A DNA stretch of 24,858 bases from positions 1 to 24,858 of IMG/VR virus record IMGVR_UViG_3300037882_001354; one strand, 5' to 3'. Origin of the DNA: a virus. A model generated the notes under the pieces. That model worked only from the letters and a program-made list of their open reading frames with translations, ran no database searches and was not told where the DNA came from. Positions 8,856 to 17,040 of this stretch are shown in pieces. How positions within the stretch are numbered: position 1 is the stretch's first letter; each line of letters starts with the position of its first letter. Position numbers and translations under genes: made by a program.

Positions 8856-9397
8856 ATGGATACACAGGCCACCGCACAGGGGATTTGAACTTCTTGTCTT
8901 GCTGTATGTCCATTGGTATCTCTCCAAGCTTTCCTGAGCCCGTTGAGATCATTCAAAACTCTGATGGTAAAGATTATCATTCTTTTCGGATTGAGCCGCA
9001 TTCTATGTGCGGAAAATATGAAACGGAAGTGATGAATTGCGCTTGGACGGATCCAAAGCTGCTACCAGAAACCCACCCTTTCATGATCGTCTCTGGCTTC
9101 TCTAGGAGTGCCAAAGGGTGCAGGACTAAGAATGATTTCATTGAGGCTGCCGCTAGCTATTTAATGATTTCAAAAGATGCTGTTAGAAATAGCTTAAAGG
9201 CGATTTCAGACCTTGAAACAAACAGCCCGGAATCTCCAGTCACTTACGTTTGCTGTTTTATCCTTAACCGTTTCGCAGCGATTTCATGGGCGAAATCTGC
9301 TATACCTAAAGACTGCATCATGCGTGGTTCTTCCGTTGTTATGTTAGACGGGAAGCTTTCCAGCGAAAAAAGAAAATTCATCATCTCACACTTATGA
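8852..9397 (+). CDS. Unknown protein before the tail chaperones
   Basis: A 181-residue protein, cysteine-containing (LSCCMSIGISPSFPEP, VTYVCCFILNRF), with no family I recognise. It overlaps the upstream small gene and the downstream chaperone gene by ATGA, so it is part of the tail operon. The ribosome-binding sequence GAGGAGG lies about 10 bases upstream inside the preceding ORF. Genes in this slot vary widely among siphoviruses. Confidence 0.68.
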   Translation: MNGYTGHRTGDLNFLSCCMSIGISPSFPEPVEIIQNSDGKDYHSFRIEPHSMCGKYETEVMNCAWTDPKLLPETHPFMIVSGFSRSAKGCRTKNDFIEAAASYLMISKDAVRNSLKAISDLETNSPESPVTYVCCFILNRFAAISWAKSAIPKDCIMRGSSVVMLDGKLSSEKRKFIISHL

Positions 9398-9819
9398 AAG
9401 AAGAAAAACAAAATTCAAAGAGTCTTTCCGTCATTGCATCAACGAAAGAAATCGAAGGAATCAAAGTTTGGCCTGTGTCATTCGGTGCCATCATCTGGCT
9501 TCGTGATGTTAGGAAAAATAAATTATTGCACGGCGAATCACCGACAGAAATCGATTTGGCCGAGGTTTGTTTTGCGTTTGCTAACAACCCGCTAGAACTC
9601 AGCTCAATGACAAAAGCGACGATCGACAAAGGTGTGAATGATTTGCTTTATGGAAATTCAGTGAAGACCCTTTCGGCTTTGATGACGTATTGCAACAATC
9701 AACTGTTAGATCATATCAATTCGATTGTTGTTCCAAAAAAAAAGGTCCAAAAGGGCCAGCCTTTGAACAAAACGAAAACTCAAAAGCAACCAAGGAAAAC
9801 GAAGTTGACCCATGCGTAG
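9394..9819 (+). CDS. Tail assembly chaperone, short form (gpG-like)
   Basis: A 141-residue protein made by normal termination. It begins MKEEKQNSKSLSVIASTKEI, has a helical core (EIDLAEVCFAFANN, LYGNSVKTLSALMTYCNNQL) and a basic lysine-rich tail (PKKKVQKGQPLNKTKTQKQ). It lies immediately upstream of the tape measure gene, where long-tailed phages encode the G and GT chaperones that hold the tape measure during tail assembly. The slippery run near its end and the open -1 frame behind it are the strongest evidence for the identity. Confidence 0.85.
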   Translation: MKEEKQNSKSLSVIASTKEIEGIKVWPVSFGAIIWLRDVRKNKLLHGESPTEIDLAEVCFAFANNPLELSSMTKATIDKGVNDLLYGNSVKTLSALMTYCNNQLLDHINSIVVPKKKVQKGQPLNKTKTQKQPRKTKLTHA

Positions 9820-10037
9820 AGGCTTCCGTTGCTTTTGCGCTTGTGAAAAGCGGGTTTAAATTTGAAGATGTCATATATAATATGTCAACACCGCTTGTGC
9901 ATCAACTTCTATCATGCTTATGGTTAAGTGAAGATTTAGATGTGGTAATGGCATCTTCAAAATCTAAGAAAGAGCAAGAGATAGAAGATTTGATTTTCCA
10001 GATGGAAACGAGAAGACTCCCAAAATTCAATTTTTAA
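9394..10037 (+). CDS. Tail assembly chaperone, frameshifted long form (gpGT-like)
   Basis: A -1 shift at AAAAAAG (9738-9744) joins the first 117 codons of the short form to the overlapping -1 frame, which then runs 97 codons to a stop at 10035-10037. The predicted fusion is about 214 residues. The added domain includes EASVAFALVKSGFKFEDVIYN and LLSCLWLSEDLDVVMAS, a helical segment expected to bind tape measure. The -1 frame opens upstream of the slippery site and has no good start of its own after it, which argues against a separate gene. It ends 3 bases before the tape measure start. Known in lambda G/GT and many siphoviruses and myoviruses. Confidence 0.87.
9738..9757 (+). promoter_or_regulatory. 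-1 programmed ribosomal frameshift site
   Basis: The heptamer A AAA AAG is in the zero frame of the chaperone gene, within nine consecutive A's. Immediately after it GGTCC (9744-9748) can pair with GGGCC (9753-9757) around an AAAA loop; this could stimulate slippage, although stimulatory hairpins normally sit a few bases further on. The low-GC run may be enough on its own. Confidence 0.85.
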
Positions 10038-10040
10038 TAT

Positions 10041-11399
10041 ATGGCAATCACAGCACAAGTTGTTTTGAGATTTTCAGGCGCACAAGTTGCGCGTGGTTTG
10101 GCTGCTGTTCAGCGTGGTTTCGCTAACGTTGCGAGGGCAGGGATCAGTGCGTTCTCTTCGCTAATATCAAGCGCAACCCGCCTTGCCGCTGTGCTTGGTC
10201 CTATTGCGGCATTTGCTGGGTTCGGTAAAATGGTTACGGGATCTGTGAACGCGGCGGCAAGCATCGAAGATTTAACTGCTATGTATTCCACCCTTTTAGG
10301 TTCTCAAGCAGAAGGGAAGAGGTTAATGGAGGGAATCATCAAGCTCAACGAACAATCCCGGTTAGGTCTCGATGACATGGCTTCTGGTGCATCTAAATTT
10401 TTGGCACAAGGGATGAAGATCGAGGACGTAATTAAGACACTGGATATGCTTGGCAAAGTTACCATGGGAGATGCTGATAAGTTTAAACGGCTTAGTGAGC
10501 AATACAGCCAAGTTATGGGTAAAGGTAAATTCCAGGCAGAGGAGAGAATGGCCTTTACTGAGGCTGGTTGGGACCCAATTGCAGAGCTAGAGAAGATGAC
10601 AGGCAAATCAAAAGCTGCTTTTTTTAAAATGATGGAGGCTGGTCAAATTACTTTCGAAATGATCCAAGAAGCCATGGTAAATGCAACCACTGGAGCGGGG
10701 CGGTTTACAAAGGTTAACGAAGACATGTCGAAGACCACCACGGGAAAATGGATGATTATGTTAGATACTTGGGAGCGGCTAAAGATCGCGATGGGAACAC
10801 CTATCAACGATCATTTGCGCCCGTTGCTAGATCAAGCGACAGCGAAGCTTGGAACGATGGGTGAAAAATTTAAAGAAATTGGTGAACAAATTGGACGAAT
10901 AATAACAGCCATCACGAATGCTTATCAAAATGGCGAGTTAGGAGCACTACTAAAAGAAGGAATTGAGGTTGTGTGGGACCAAGCAATAGCAAGACTTGTT
11001 GCCGCCTTTGTTACGGGAGCGGACTATATGGGAACAGTAATAAAGAATGCGATAAGAGGGGATGATCCAGCAGAGGAGGGTTTTCAAAAAGGATTCAGAC
11101 CTGACTTTAAAACATTCGGACCATTTCTAATCCCTGCGACATATAGGGATAAGAAGCCGAGCTCTTACGCGGAAAACCTAGAGATAGCGCAGGCAGGGAT
11201 GGGGACGAAAGAATCCAAAAAAGCACTCATGGATCGGCTCGAAAGCAACCAATCAGTGCATGCCAAAGGTCCATTACCAATGGCCTCTGCGGCAGATTAT
11301 CAATTGATGTTGCAAGAAATGAGAGCGGCAAAAGAAGCTTTGCTAGGCACAAAGAAAGCAGTTGAGTCAATTGTTCCAAAACTTAATTACAATTACTAA
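10041..11399 (+). CDS. Tape measure protein
   Basis: A 452-residue tail length ruler. The N-terminal part is Ala/Gly-rich and partly hydrophobic (GISAFSSLISSATRLAAVLG, then AAFAGFGKMV), followed by long helical segments (for example DMASGASKFLAQGMKIEDVI and WERLKIAMGTPINDHLRPLL), as in the common tape measure N-terminal domain. The short C-terminal part has no lysozyme or peptidase signature. At the usual 1.5 angstrom per residue it would specify a tail of roughly 70 nm, short for a siphovirus. It follows the frameshifted chaperone pair directly, with the SD-less leader TTTTTAATAT. Confidence 0.92.
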   Translation: MAITAQVVLRFSGAQVARGLAAVQRGFANVARAGISAFSSLISSATRLAAVLGPIAAFAGFGKMVTGSVNAAASIEDLTAMYSTLLGSQAEGKRLMEGIIKLNEQSRLGLDDMASGASKFLAQGMKIEDVIKTLDMLGKVTMGDADKFKRLSEQYSQVMGKGKFQAEERMAFTEAGWDPIAELEKMTGKSKAAFFKMMEAGQITFEMIQEAMVNATTGAGRFTKVNEDMSKTTTGKWMIMLDTWERLKIAMGTPINDHLRPLLDQATAKLGTMGEKFKEIGEQIGRIITAITNAYQNGELGALLKEGIEVVWDQAIARLVAAFVTGADYMGTVIKNAIRGDDPAEEGFQKGFRPDFKTFGPFLIPATYRDKKPSSYAENLEIAQAGMGTKESKKALMDRLESNQSVHAKGPLPMASAADYQLMLQEMRAAKEALLGTKKAVESIVPKLNYNY

Positions 11400-11401
11400 C
11401 A

Positions 11402-12283
11402 ATGAGCAAAATGATATTCCCGCAAGGGGTCACACATATTCCACAGCATGATCTCAATGTTAATTTCAACCAGAACGGTGGGGTCATGGCTAGTCAGTCA
11501 TTCCTTGCAAAGAAGTCTGATCTGGTTGTCAACTCAACGCTTTCTAGATTATTTACGCAAGGTAATCTCCTAGGCAACATAGATCCTAATTGCCCTGCAC
11601 CATATCGGAATTTGAAGCTTGTTTCTTTTGTTCCTCAAGATTTCGCGCCAGGTGTGATCTCAATTCCTTGTGAGTTCTCAGGCTATGAATTCGGAAACAG
11701 CGGAGGAACTAGCAGCGGGAGCACTCCAGTAATTGAAACGTATTCTTTGCGAGGATCATTAGAGGAGGCTCATATAACATACCACAAGAAATTCCAAGAG
11801 CTATCAGATACTGATAAAACAAGGATAGGATACCAATTAGCTGGCAAAGCATCTTTATATTCTGGAGATTTAGGTGAATGGGTTCCATTAAAACTACCAT
11901 CAAAAATTCCACCAATTGACACGGAAGAAGTGCCTGACGTTTTGGTTTTTAAGCCATTTAGAGACAAAGAAAATAATAAATGGTCATTGACTGGTGATGC
12001 ATTGAAATTTGCAACTATGATTGACGAAGGGAATCTAAGCTTTAAATCACCGTCATACACTTGGATAGTTAGAACTGAAGGTGAGCTTGGGTTCACTTCA
12101 GCTCAACTCAATTCAATAGGTAAATTCACGAATCCTCCGGGACCAGCACCAAAACCTAATAATGGTTGGGATTGGATGCTGATCTCGCCAGATCAAGAAC
12201 AGGTTGGCGTTGGTCGATACATAAAAGACTTAACTTTTCAACTCGTTAGAAAAGACGAAAAGACTGATTTCCTTTACACTTAA
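11402..12283 (+). CDS. Probable distal tail protein
   Basis: A 293-residue protein of mixed beta character with short Gly/Ser and Pro linkers (NSGGTSSGSTPV, NPPGPAPKPNNGWDWM). No named family is recognised. It is the first gene after the tape measure, where distal tail and tip proteins lie in long-tailed phages. It starts 2 bases after the tape measure stop. Role inferred from position only. Confidence 0.7.
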   Translation: MSKMIFPQGVTHIPQHDLNVNFNQNGGVMASQSFLAKKSDLVVNSTLSRLFTQGNLLGNIDPNCPAPYRNLKLVSFVPQDFAPGVISIPCEFSGYEFGNSGGTSSGSTPVIETYSLRGSLEEAHITYHKKFQELSDTDKTRIGYQLAGKASLYSGDLGEWVPLKLPSKIPPIDTEEVPDVLVFKPFRDKENNKWSLTGDALKFATMIDEGNLSFKSPSYTWIVRTEGELGFTSAQLNSIGKFTNPPGPAPKPNNGWDWMLISPDQEQVGVGRYIKDLTFQLVRKDEKTDFLYT

Positions 12284-12288
12284 AAAAC

Positions 12289-12903
12289 ATGTTAATAAAG
12301 CTAACAGGATTAGTTATCACGCCACGGCTTCCGAAAAGTTTTGGAGGCATTTATAAATGGGCAAAAGAAGTGAATACTGCTTTGCAACAGCTAAGGGATA
12401 GAGTTGTTATTATACCGACAACACCGACAACTACCAAGACAGAAACTAGTGACACTGTTAGTGAATGCGATTTTGGAATAATTATAGAAACTCCAGCACT
12501 AGACCCAGAAGACCAACCAACGTATGCCATCAGGGGCGGTTATGTTAATTGTGGAGATCAGAACTGGAACTTTGATAATCAAGATATAAATACTAGCGCA
12601 AATGGTCGTTGGCTTGTTTATCTCGTTGTTGATTGTGAGGTGAATCAAGATGATAACAATGAGTTATTACTACCGGGTGTTAAGACTGGGACCAAACCAA
12701 CTGGAGACTGGGACCAAACTCCCTACACAGGATCAGAAAACTATCCGCCAAACAACAACCCGGAAGCAGGAGCAGGGACCGGAACAATCACGCTGCCCAT
12801 CGGAGTTCTAACGATAACTGACGGAATTCCGACATTTAACAACACAGGATGCGGTGGTTTTATGATTAACCATTGCAGCGGAACCCTAAGTTTTAGCAGA
12901 TGA
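12289..12903 (+). CDS. Tail or virion structural protein
   Basis: A 204-residue protein. The N-terminus is short and helical (GIYKWAKEVNTALQQLRDRV), then a threonine-rich linker (IIPTTPTTTKTETSDT), then a beta-rich C-terminal domain with conserved-looking cysteines (NNTGCGGFMINHCSGTLSF). The helix-linker-beta architecture is typical of tail tip or fibre-associated proteins. It is preceded by TTAAAAAACATG, the same leader as the tailspike gene at 17041. It overlaps the next gene by ATGA. Confidence 0.7.
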   Translation: MLIKLTGLVITPRLPKSFGGIYKWAKEVNTALQQLRDRVVIIPTTPTTTKTETSDTVSECDFGIIIETPALDPEDQPTYAIRGGYVNCGDQNWNFDNQDINTSANGRWLVYLVVDCEVNQDDNNELLLPGVKTGTKPTGDWDQTPYTGSENYPPNNNPEAGAGTGTITLPIGVLTITDGIPTFNNTGCGGFMINHCSGTLSFSR

Positions 12904-14279
12904 TAATCACAACAGCAGAAGAACGGGCGGCGGTATCGGCATGTTGTTGTGCATTGCCAGCTTGTGATGCACCACGCCGAGAATGTCAGAGCATGCTTGG
13001 TGGTGCGAAATCTGTTGGGTTCTATAACACAACGCCAATCGAGCCAGAGGAAACGGCAGACACAGAATGGACGGTCTATCTCGAATATGGAGAAGGAAAC
13101 GAGTGGAATAGATTCGAACAAGTATTTTATCCAGAAGACCCAAACTGGCCTGATGGACAAGTTAGTTTAGCAAGGGAAGATTTTGGTGATACGTTCTACG
13201 GTGATAAATTTTCATCTAACATTTCTTGGGAAATCGGAACAGCTCTTGATTGTCCCGATGAAGTCCCGACAACAGAGGAAGACGTTTGCAAGGTAAATGG
13301 TTTAGGTATTGAAAGTACATATAATAGATATATTTACCAAAGGGGCGAGCCACCTAATCAATATCTAGTTCGTTACCCTAACGCGATAGCTACTAGAACT
13401 ATAAATTTCGTAGAGCCAGAAACTGACCCCGGTTATGTGCCTTGCACGTTTAGGTTGAAAGCTAGGATCACCACTTATGCTCATAAGTGGGGTTATAATT
13501 CTGACGGGACATCAGCAGCACCTGATGCAGATCCGGTAGCATATCAATACTGGTTAGACAATAGATCTGGAGATCCACCATGTCCCGGCGATGGTGTTAG
13601 ATTCACAGGGGACAGAGGTGATTTTATCCAAGCTGCCAATTGGATTCAGATTGTCAATGATCCAGAGCAACCAATTCTGCCCGTTGTCACTGATTTCTTT
13701 GAGCCATCAAGCTATGAAGAATGGATGGAAGCAACTGTTGCAAAGTTAGATGAAGAAATGGATTTCGATGCTGTTCCTGTTGAGTGCATGGGAGATTCTT
13801 GCTTCTCATACGAAGAACGTGATCCAAAGCCAACATTGCCACCATGGGGGGATATAAATATAACTAGGCAACTCGCAAGATATAGACTAGGAGTGCCTGA
13901 GAATTATTCAACAGAAGAAAATCCAAGATCATTTTTCCAAATTCAATGGGATGAAGTTTTCTTCCCTAAAGAGTGGGATGACTGGGCTGCTGGAGGAATG
14001 GAAGGTGAATCACCATCAGTCCAGCCTTCTATCATCGCAGAACGAGAGTGGACGTGGGGTGGTTCGATGGAGCCAGAAGATAACCAATTCTCGCCATGGT
14101 ATAATCTTGAAATCCAAGAAGCTCCCGGTCAAGTTAGGCCTGTCAACGTCCTCACATTATGTTGGACATCTTCTCGCATTGGTAGTGTTCCTTCGTCTAG
14201 CGGAGAGGTTTATCCACCTGAAGGTATGGAATTGAAAATGAACAACAAAACAAGATCGCAAACCACTTTATTTATATGA
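12900..14279 (+). CDS. Large unknown tail-region protein with Cys-rich N-terminus
   Basis: A 459-residue acidic protein, rich in Trp, Pro and Glu. The N-terminus carries a dense cysteine patch (SACCCALPACDAPRREC, about residues 14-30), and further cysteines are spread through the chain (CPDEVPTTEEDVC, CMGDSC). I recognise no enzyme motif. ATGA overlaps on both sides tie it to the flanking structural genes, so a tail tip or fibre component is the most likely role. The cysteine patch could bind metal or form disulfides in the virion. Confidence 0.7.
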   Translation: MIITTAEERAAVSACCCALPACDAPRRECQSMLGGAKSVGFYNTTPIEPEETADTEWTVYLEYGEGNEWNRFEQVFYPEDPNWPDGQVSLAREDFGDTFYGDKFSSNISWEIGTALDCPDEVPTTEEDVCKVNGLGIESTYNRYIYQRGEPPNQYLVRYPNAIATRTINFVEPETDPGYVPCTFRLKARITTYAHKWGYNSDGTSAAPDADPVAYQYWLDNRSGDPPCPGDGVRFTGDRGDFIQAANWIQIVNDPEQPILPVVTDFFEPSSYEEWMEATVAKLDEEMDFDAVPVECMGDSCFSYEERDPKPTLPPWGDINITRQLARYRLGVPENYSTEENPRSFFQIQWDEVFFPKEWDDWAAGGMEGESPSVQPSIIAEREWTWGGSMEPEDNQFSPWYNLEIQEAPGQVRPVNVLTLCWTSSRIGSVPSSSGEVYPPEGMELKMNNKTRSQTTLFI

Positions 14280-15568
14280 GCAATAATCTGAACATAATAG
14301 ACGGGCTAGACGTTCTACAAAAAGTCAAAACTACCGAGATTTCAGCGGGGGTGCATGTCCCTCATCATGCAATCGATAGTTTCCCTTCTTACAGCCTTGA
14401 CGGATTTTCTCGGCTCCGGGTGTCAATGCCAGCACATCGATTTGACTCAGATTTTGTATATGATCCAGATTCTAGCTTGTGGGATCAATACTCGCTAAAT
14501 GCAACCATCACGCACAACACAACAGCCAAGCAAATGGAGCTAGCAACCACGGTAAGCGCGACGTTGAGCGGCAGTGCAATCATGCAGTCGCACGCTTACA
14601 TTCCTTACACAGTGGGGCGTTCTGGTGTTATTTTCGTGGCATTCTCATTCTCTACCGTTCCTACGACTGGCGGGTTTCAGCGTGTGGGATATTTCGACGG
14701 GCAAAATGGAATATACCTAGAGCAAGATTCTAATGGTGTTAGGCTGAAACTAATTAGCACGACAGGAAATCCGCCAATGATAAGAGAACAAGAAAACTGG
14801 GTTGATCCTTTGGATGGAACTGGGCCAAGCGGGAAAACCTTGGACTTGTCAAAGACTCAAACCATGGCAATTCAGATTCAACCTTATTGCGGAAGTGTTG
14901 GCGTAGGATTCTGGATTGAAGGTGAGATTGTCGGAGTTGTTAGATTCGCAAATGAGAATGTCTCATCATTTCCGTTTTGGGGCAATGCTTCTTTACCAGT
15001 TAGATTTGAAGTTGGCAGCACAGCGGCGACAACAACTCAAACAAAGATCAACGCAATCTGGACTTCAGTCGCATCAGAAGGTGGCCAAAATTACAAAGAT
15101 ATGCCTGGCCGTACATTTGCAGCATCGACGGGAGCCGTTACAATCCCGGTGACAACCCGCAGACCAATTCTTGCGATCAGATCGAAAGTTTTACTAAACG
15201 GGATTCAGAACAATATAATTGTTGGTTTAGAAACAATTGATTTTTTTGCCGAAGGGAATAGCGCGTTTGTTGAGATTGTAGGCAATCCAACAACCACGAC
15301 AGGTGGGACTTGGACGAACTTTGATCCGCAGTCATCAGTTGAATCTAACACTGGGATTACTGCTCTAACTGGTGGACGAGTAATTAGTTCGTTTTATGTT
15401 TCAGCTGGGAATAAGACAGCATCATCTAATTTGTTCGATGAGTTTGGCAGAGCTTTTATGACTTATTCCCAGCTATTAAACGCTGCTGATGTTGTTTGCG
15501 TAGTTGTAACTTCAATTGCAGCGACAGCAGACGTAGCTTGTTCTATCAAATGGAAGGAAATCGGGTGA
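14276..15568 (+). CDS. Virion structural protein with FxRLRVS motif
   Basis: A 430-residue beta-rich protein. Residues about 43-70 (YSLDGFSRLRVSMPAHRFDS, then a WDQYS stretch) match a widespread phage structural family recognised by GRLRVSxPxxxFDS followed by a WD-containing segment. The rest is rich in Thr, Ser, Gly and short strands, as in tail fibre or decoration proteins. It overlaps both the upstream gene (ATGA) and the small gene at 15568. Probably a tail- or fibre-associated structural component; precise location in the virion unknown. Confidence 0.78.
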   Translation: MSNNLNIIDGLDVLQKVKTTEISAGVHVPHHAIDSFPSYSLDGFSRLRVSMPAHRFDSDFVYDPDSSLWDQYSLNATITHNTTAKQMELATTVSATLSGSAIMQSHAYIPYTVGRSGVIFVAFSFSTVPTTGGFQRVGYFDGQNGIYLEQDSNGVRLKLISTTGNPPMIREQENWVDPLDGTGPSGKTLDLSKTQTMAIQIQPYCGSVGVGFWIEGEIVGVVRFANENVSSFPFWGNASLPVRFEVGSTAATTTQTKINAIWTSVASEGGQNYKDMPGRTFAASTGAVTIPVTTRRPILAIRSKVLLNGIQNNIIVGLETIDFFAEGNSAFVEIVGNPTTTTGGTWTNFDPQSSVESNTGITALTGGRVISSFYVSAGNKTASSNLFDEFGRAFMTYSQLLNAADVVCVVVTSIAATADVACSIKWKEIG

Positions 15569-15759
15569 TGAGATGGAAGCGGCCACGCAGGAGGGTTTTG
15601 TTAGGCGATGCAGTCCATGCAGGAGCCGACCCGATCGCTAGGCTTGCTGACAGGCTTATTGGTACAAAGCTTGCAGGTTGTTCATCATGCGCATCAAGGA
15701 GAGATAAACTCAACGATGCGCACGAAAAGATACTGAATTACCTAAAACGCGAACCTTGA
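15568..15759 (+). CDS. Small basic CxxC protein
   Basis: A 63-residue protein, MRWKRPRRRVLLGDAVHAGA followed by a helix and GCSSCASRRDKLNDA. Small phage proteins with this GCxxCxxRRxxLN pattern are common next to tail fibre genes, but their function is not known to me. The start at 15568 is chosen because the A of its ATG is the last base of the upstream stop codon; the longer upstream reading would lie inside the neighbouring gene. Confidence 0.7.
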   Translation: MRWKRPRRRVLLGDAVHAGADPIARLADRLIGTKLAGCSSCASRRDKLNDAHEKILNYLKREP

Positions 15760-15791
15760 CTTTAGACACTAACCATACGTAAATAAACCAC

Positions 15792-16664
15792 ATGAATATA
15801 TCGGCTACTTCAGTTAGATACGAATTAACAGCTACCGCTCCACTTTCTAGCGTAAACACTCTTGGCGTCGCGGCTATCGGGACCCCATCAACAAATATCA
15901 CATATGATGCGGCATACCTTCCAAACGTCGCATATTCAATGCGACTTAAAATCAGGAACGGGGGATCTTTAGTCTGGAGTTGTTCTGATGGAAGCATCAC
16001 AGGTCAGGATGCAGGAGTAAACCAAGTAATGCGTCATAATGGCGCCAATACTACAAGCATTACCACTGCTGGCCAGATCAATTGCGACATAGAATACACA
16101 TTATCTGGTATAAATTACAGCTCCACGATCCCTGTTGATATTGCAATTGGTGATACTGTAAATGATTGCAGAGATAAAATTATCATTCAGCTTCTAACAA
16201 TCCCAGATTTAGCAGACACATTTATAATTGAAGCAGACAATACCACTCTTGGTGATATTAAATTCACATATAAAGAAAAACTAACTAACGACACTTCTTT
16301 TTCTTTTGAAACTTCAACAGCGACAGCAGTTGGTTTTATTGGTTCAGCTTCAAACACTCAAGTCACTGCTGGGGTTTATCCAAATGAAGCTTATCGATTA
16401 GACGGCGCACCTTGGGATGCAACCGATTTCCAAGGCTCGCCATTGCCATCTACAACGAACCATTTATCTAGGCTAGTAAAAACAATCAAAGGTGCTGGGT
16501 CTTATTATCGGTCTAGCGGTGTTTTCCAAAGTGAGTTAGAAGCTGGGAAAGTTGATTTAGTAACTGCTCCTTATACAGACTTTTGGGCGTTAGTATTAAC
16601 ATTCGAAGCAATTGCTGATACGGAAGTAATTATTGATTTTCATGGATACGATCAAAACATCTAA
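15792..16664 (+). CDS. Tail fibre or tip structural protein
   Basis: A 290-residue protein rich in Thr, Ser, Asn and short beta strands (SVRYELTATAPLSSVNTLGV, FSFETSTATAVGFIGS). The C-terminal part has a beta-sandwich look (FWALVLTFEAIADTEVIIDF). No named family is recognised. It lies in the fibre cluster, 5 bases before the next gene. Probably a fibre-associated adaptor or minor tail component. Confidence 0.7.
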   Translation: MNISATSVRYELTATAPLSSVNTLGVAAIGTPSTNITYDAAYLPNVAYSMRLKIRNGGSLVWSCSDGSITGQDAGVNQVMRHNGANTTSITTAGQINCDIEYTLSGINYSSTIPVDIAIGDTVNDCRDKIIIQLLTIPDLADTFIIEADNTTLGDIKFTYKEKLTNDTSFSFETSTATAVGFIGSASNTQVTAGVYPNEAYRLDGAPWDATDFQGSPLPSTTNHLSRLVKTIKGAGSYYRSSGVFQSELEAGKVDLVTAPYTDFWALVLTFEAIADTEVIIDFHGYDQNI

Positions 16665-16669
16665 CTAAA

Positions 16670-17035
16670 ATGTCATCCTGCGAATCCACCTTTCTCCCTG
16701 TCAATCTAGACGTTTTTGTTCCTACTGTTTCCGGTGAGACATACCGTGAAGGGGTGAAGATCCGTATCGACGGGATGGATCAAGAACTAACAAGAATCAA
16801 AGTAACATTTCAAAAAAACCCATCATCCACAACCATCGATCTTGTGTTAGATTCAGACTTAGCGCAAATCGAGCTAGTATCCACGGGTGCTGATAACTGG
16901 GAATTTTGGATTTACGAATTCGAATGCCTACTTAGTTACGCAGATTATTTTTATCAAATCCAAGCGACCTACGGGAGCGGGAGTAAGACATCCGTCGTGT
17001 CTGGTATCTTCTGCGTCAAACCTTCAATTCCTTAA
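16670..17035 (+). CDS. Small beta-rich tail protein upstream of the tailspike
   Basis: A 121-residue protein predicted to be an all-beta domain (VNLDVFVPTVSGETYREG, IKVTFQKNPSSTTIDLVLDS, YFYQIQATYGSGSKTSVV). The pattern resembles Ig-like or upper-baseplate adaptor domains that mount fibres. It ends 5 bases before the tailspike gene, with the TTAAAAAACATG junction between them. No enzymatic motif. Confidence 0.7.
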   Translation: MSSCESTFLPVNLDVFVPTVSGETYREGVKIRIDGMDQELTRIKVTFQKNPSSTTIDLVLDSDLAQIELVSTGADNWEFWIYEFECLLSYADYFYQIQATYGSGSKTSVVSGIFCVKPSIP

Positions 17036-17040
17036 AAAAC

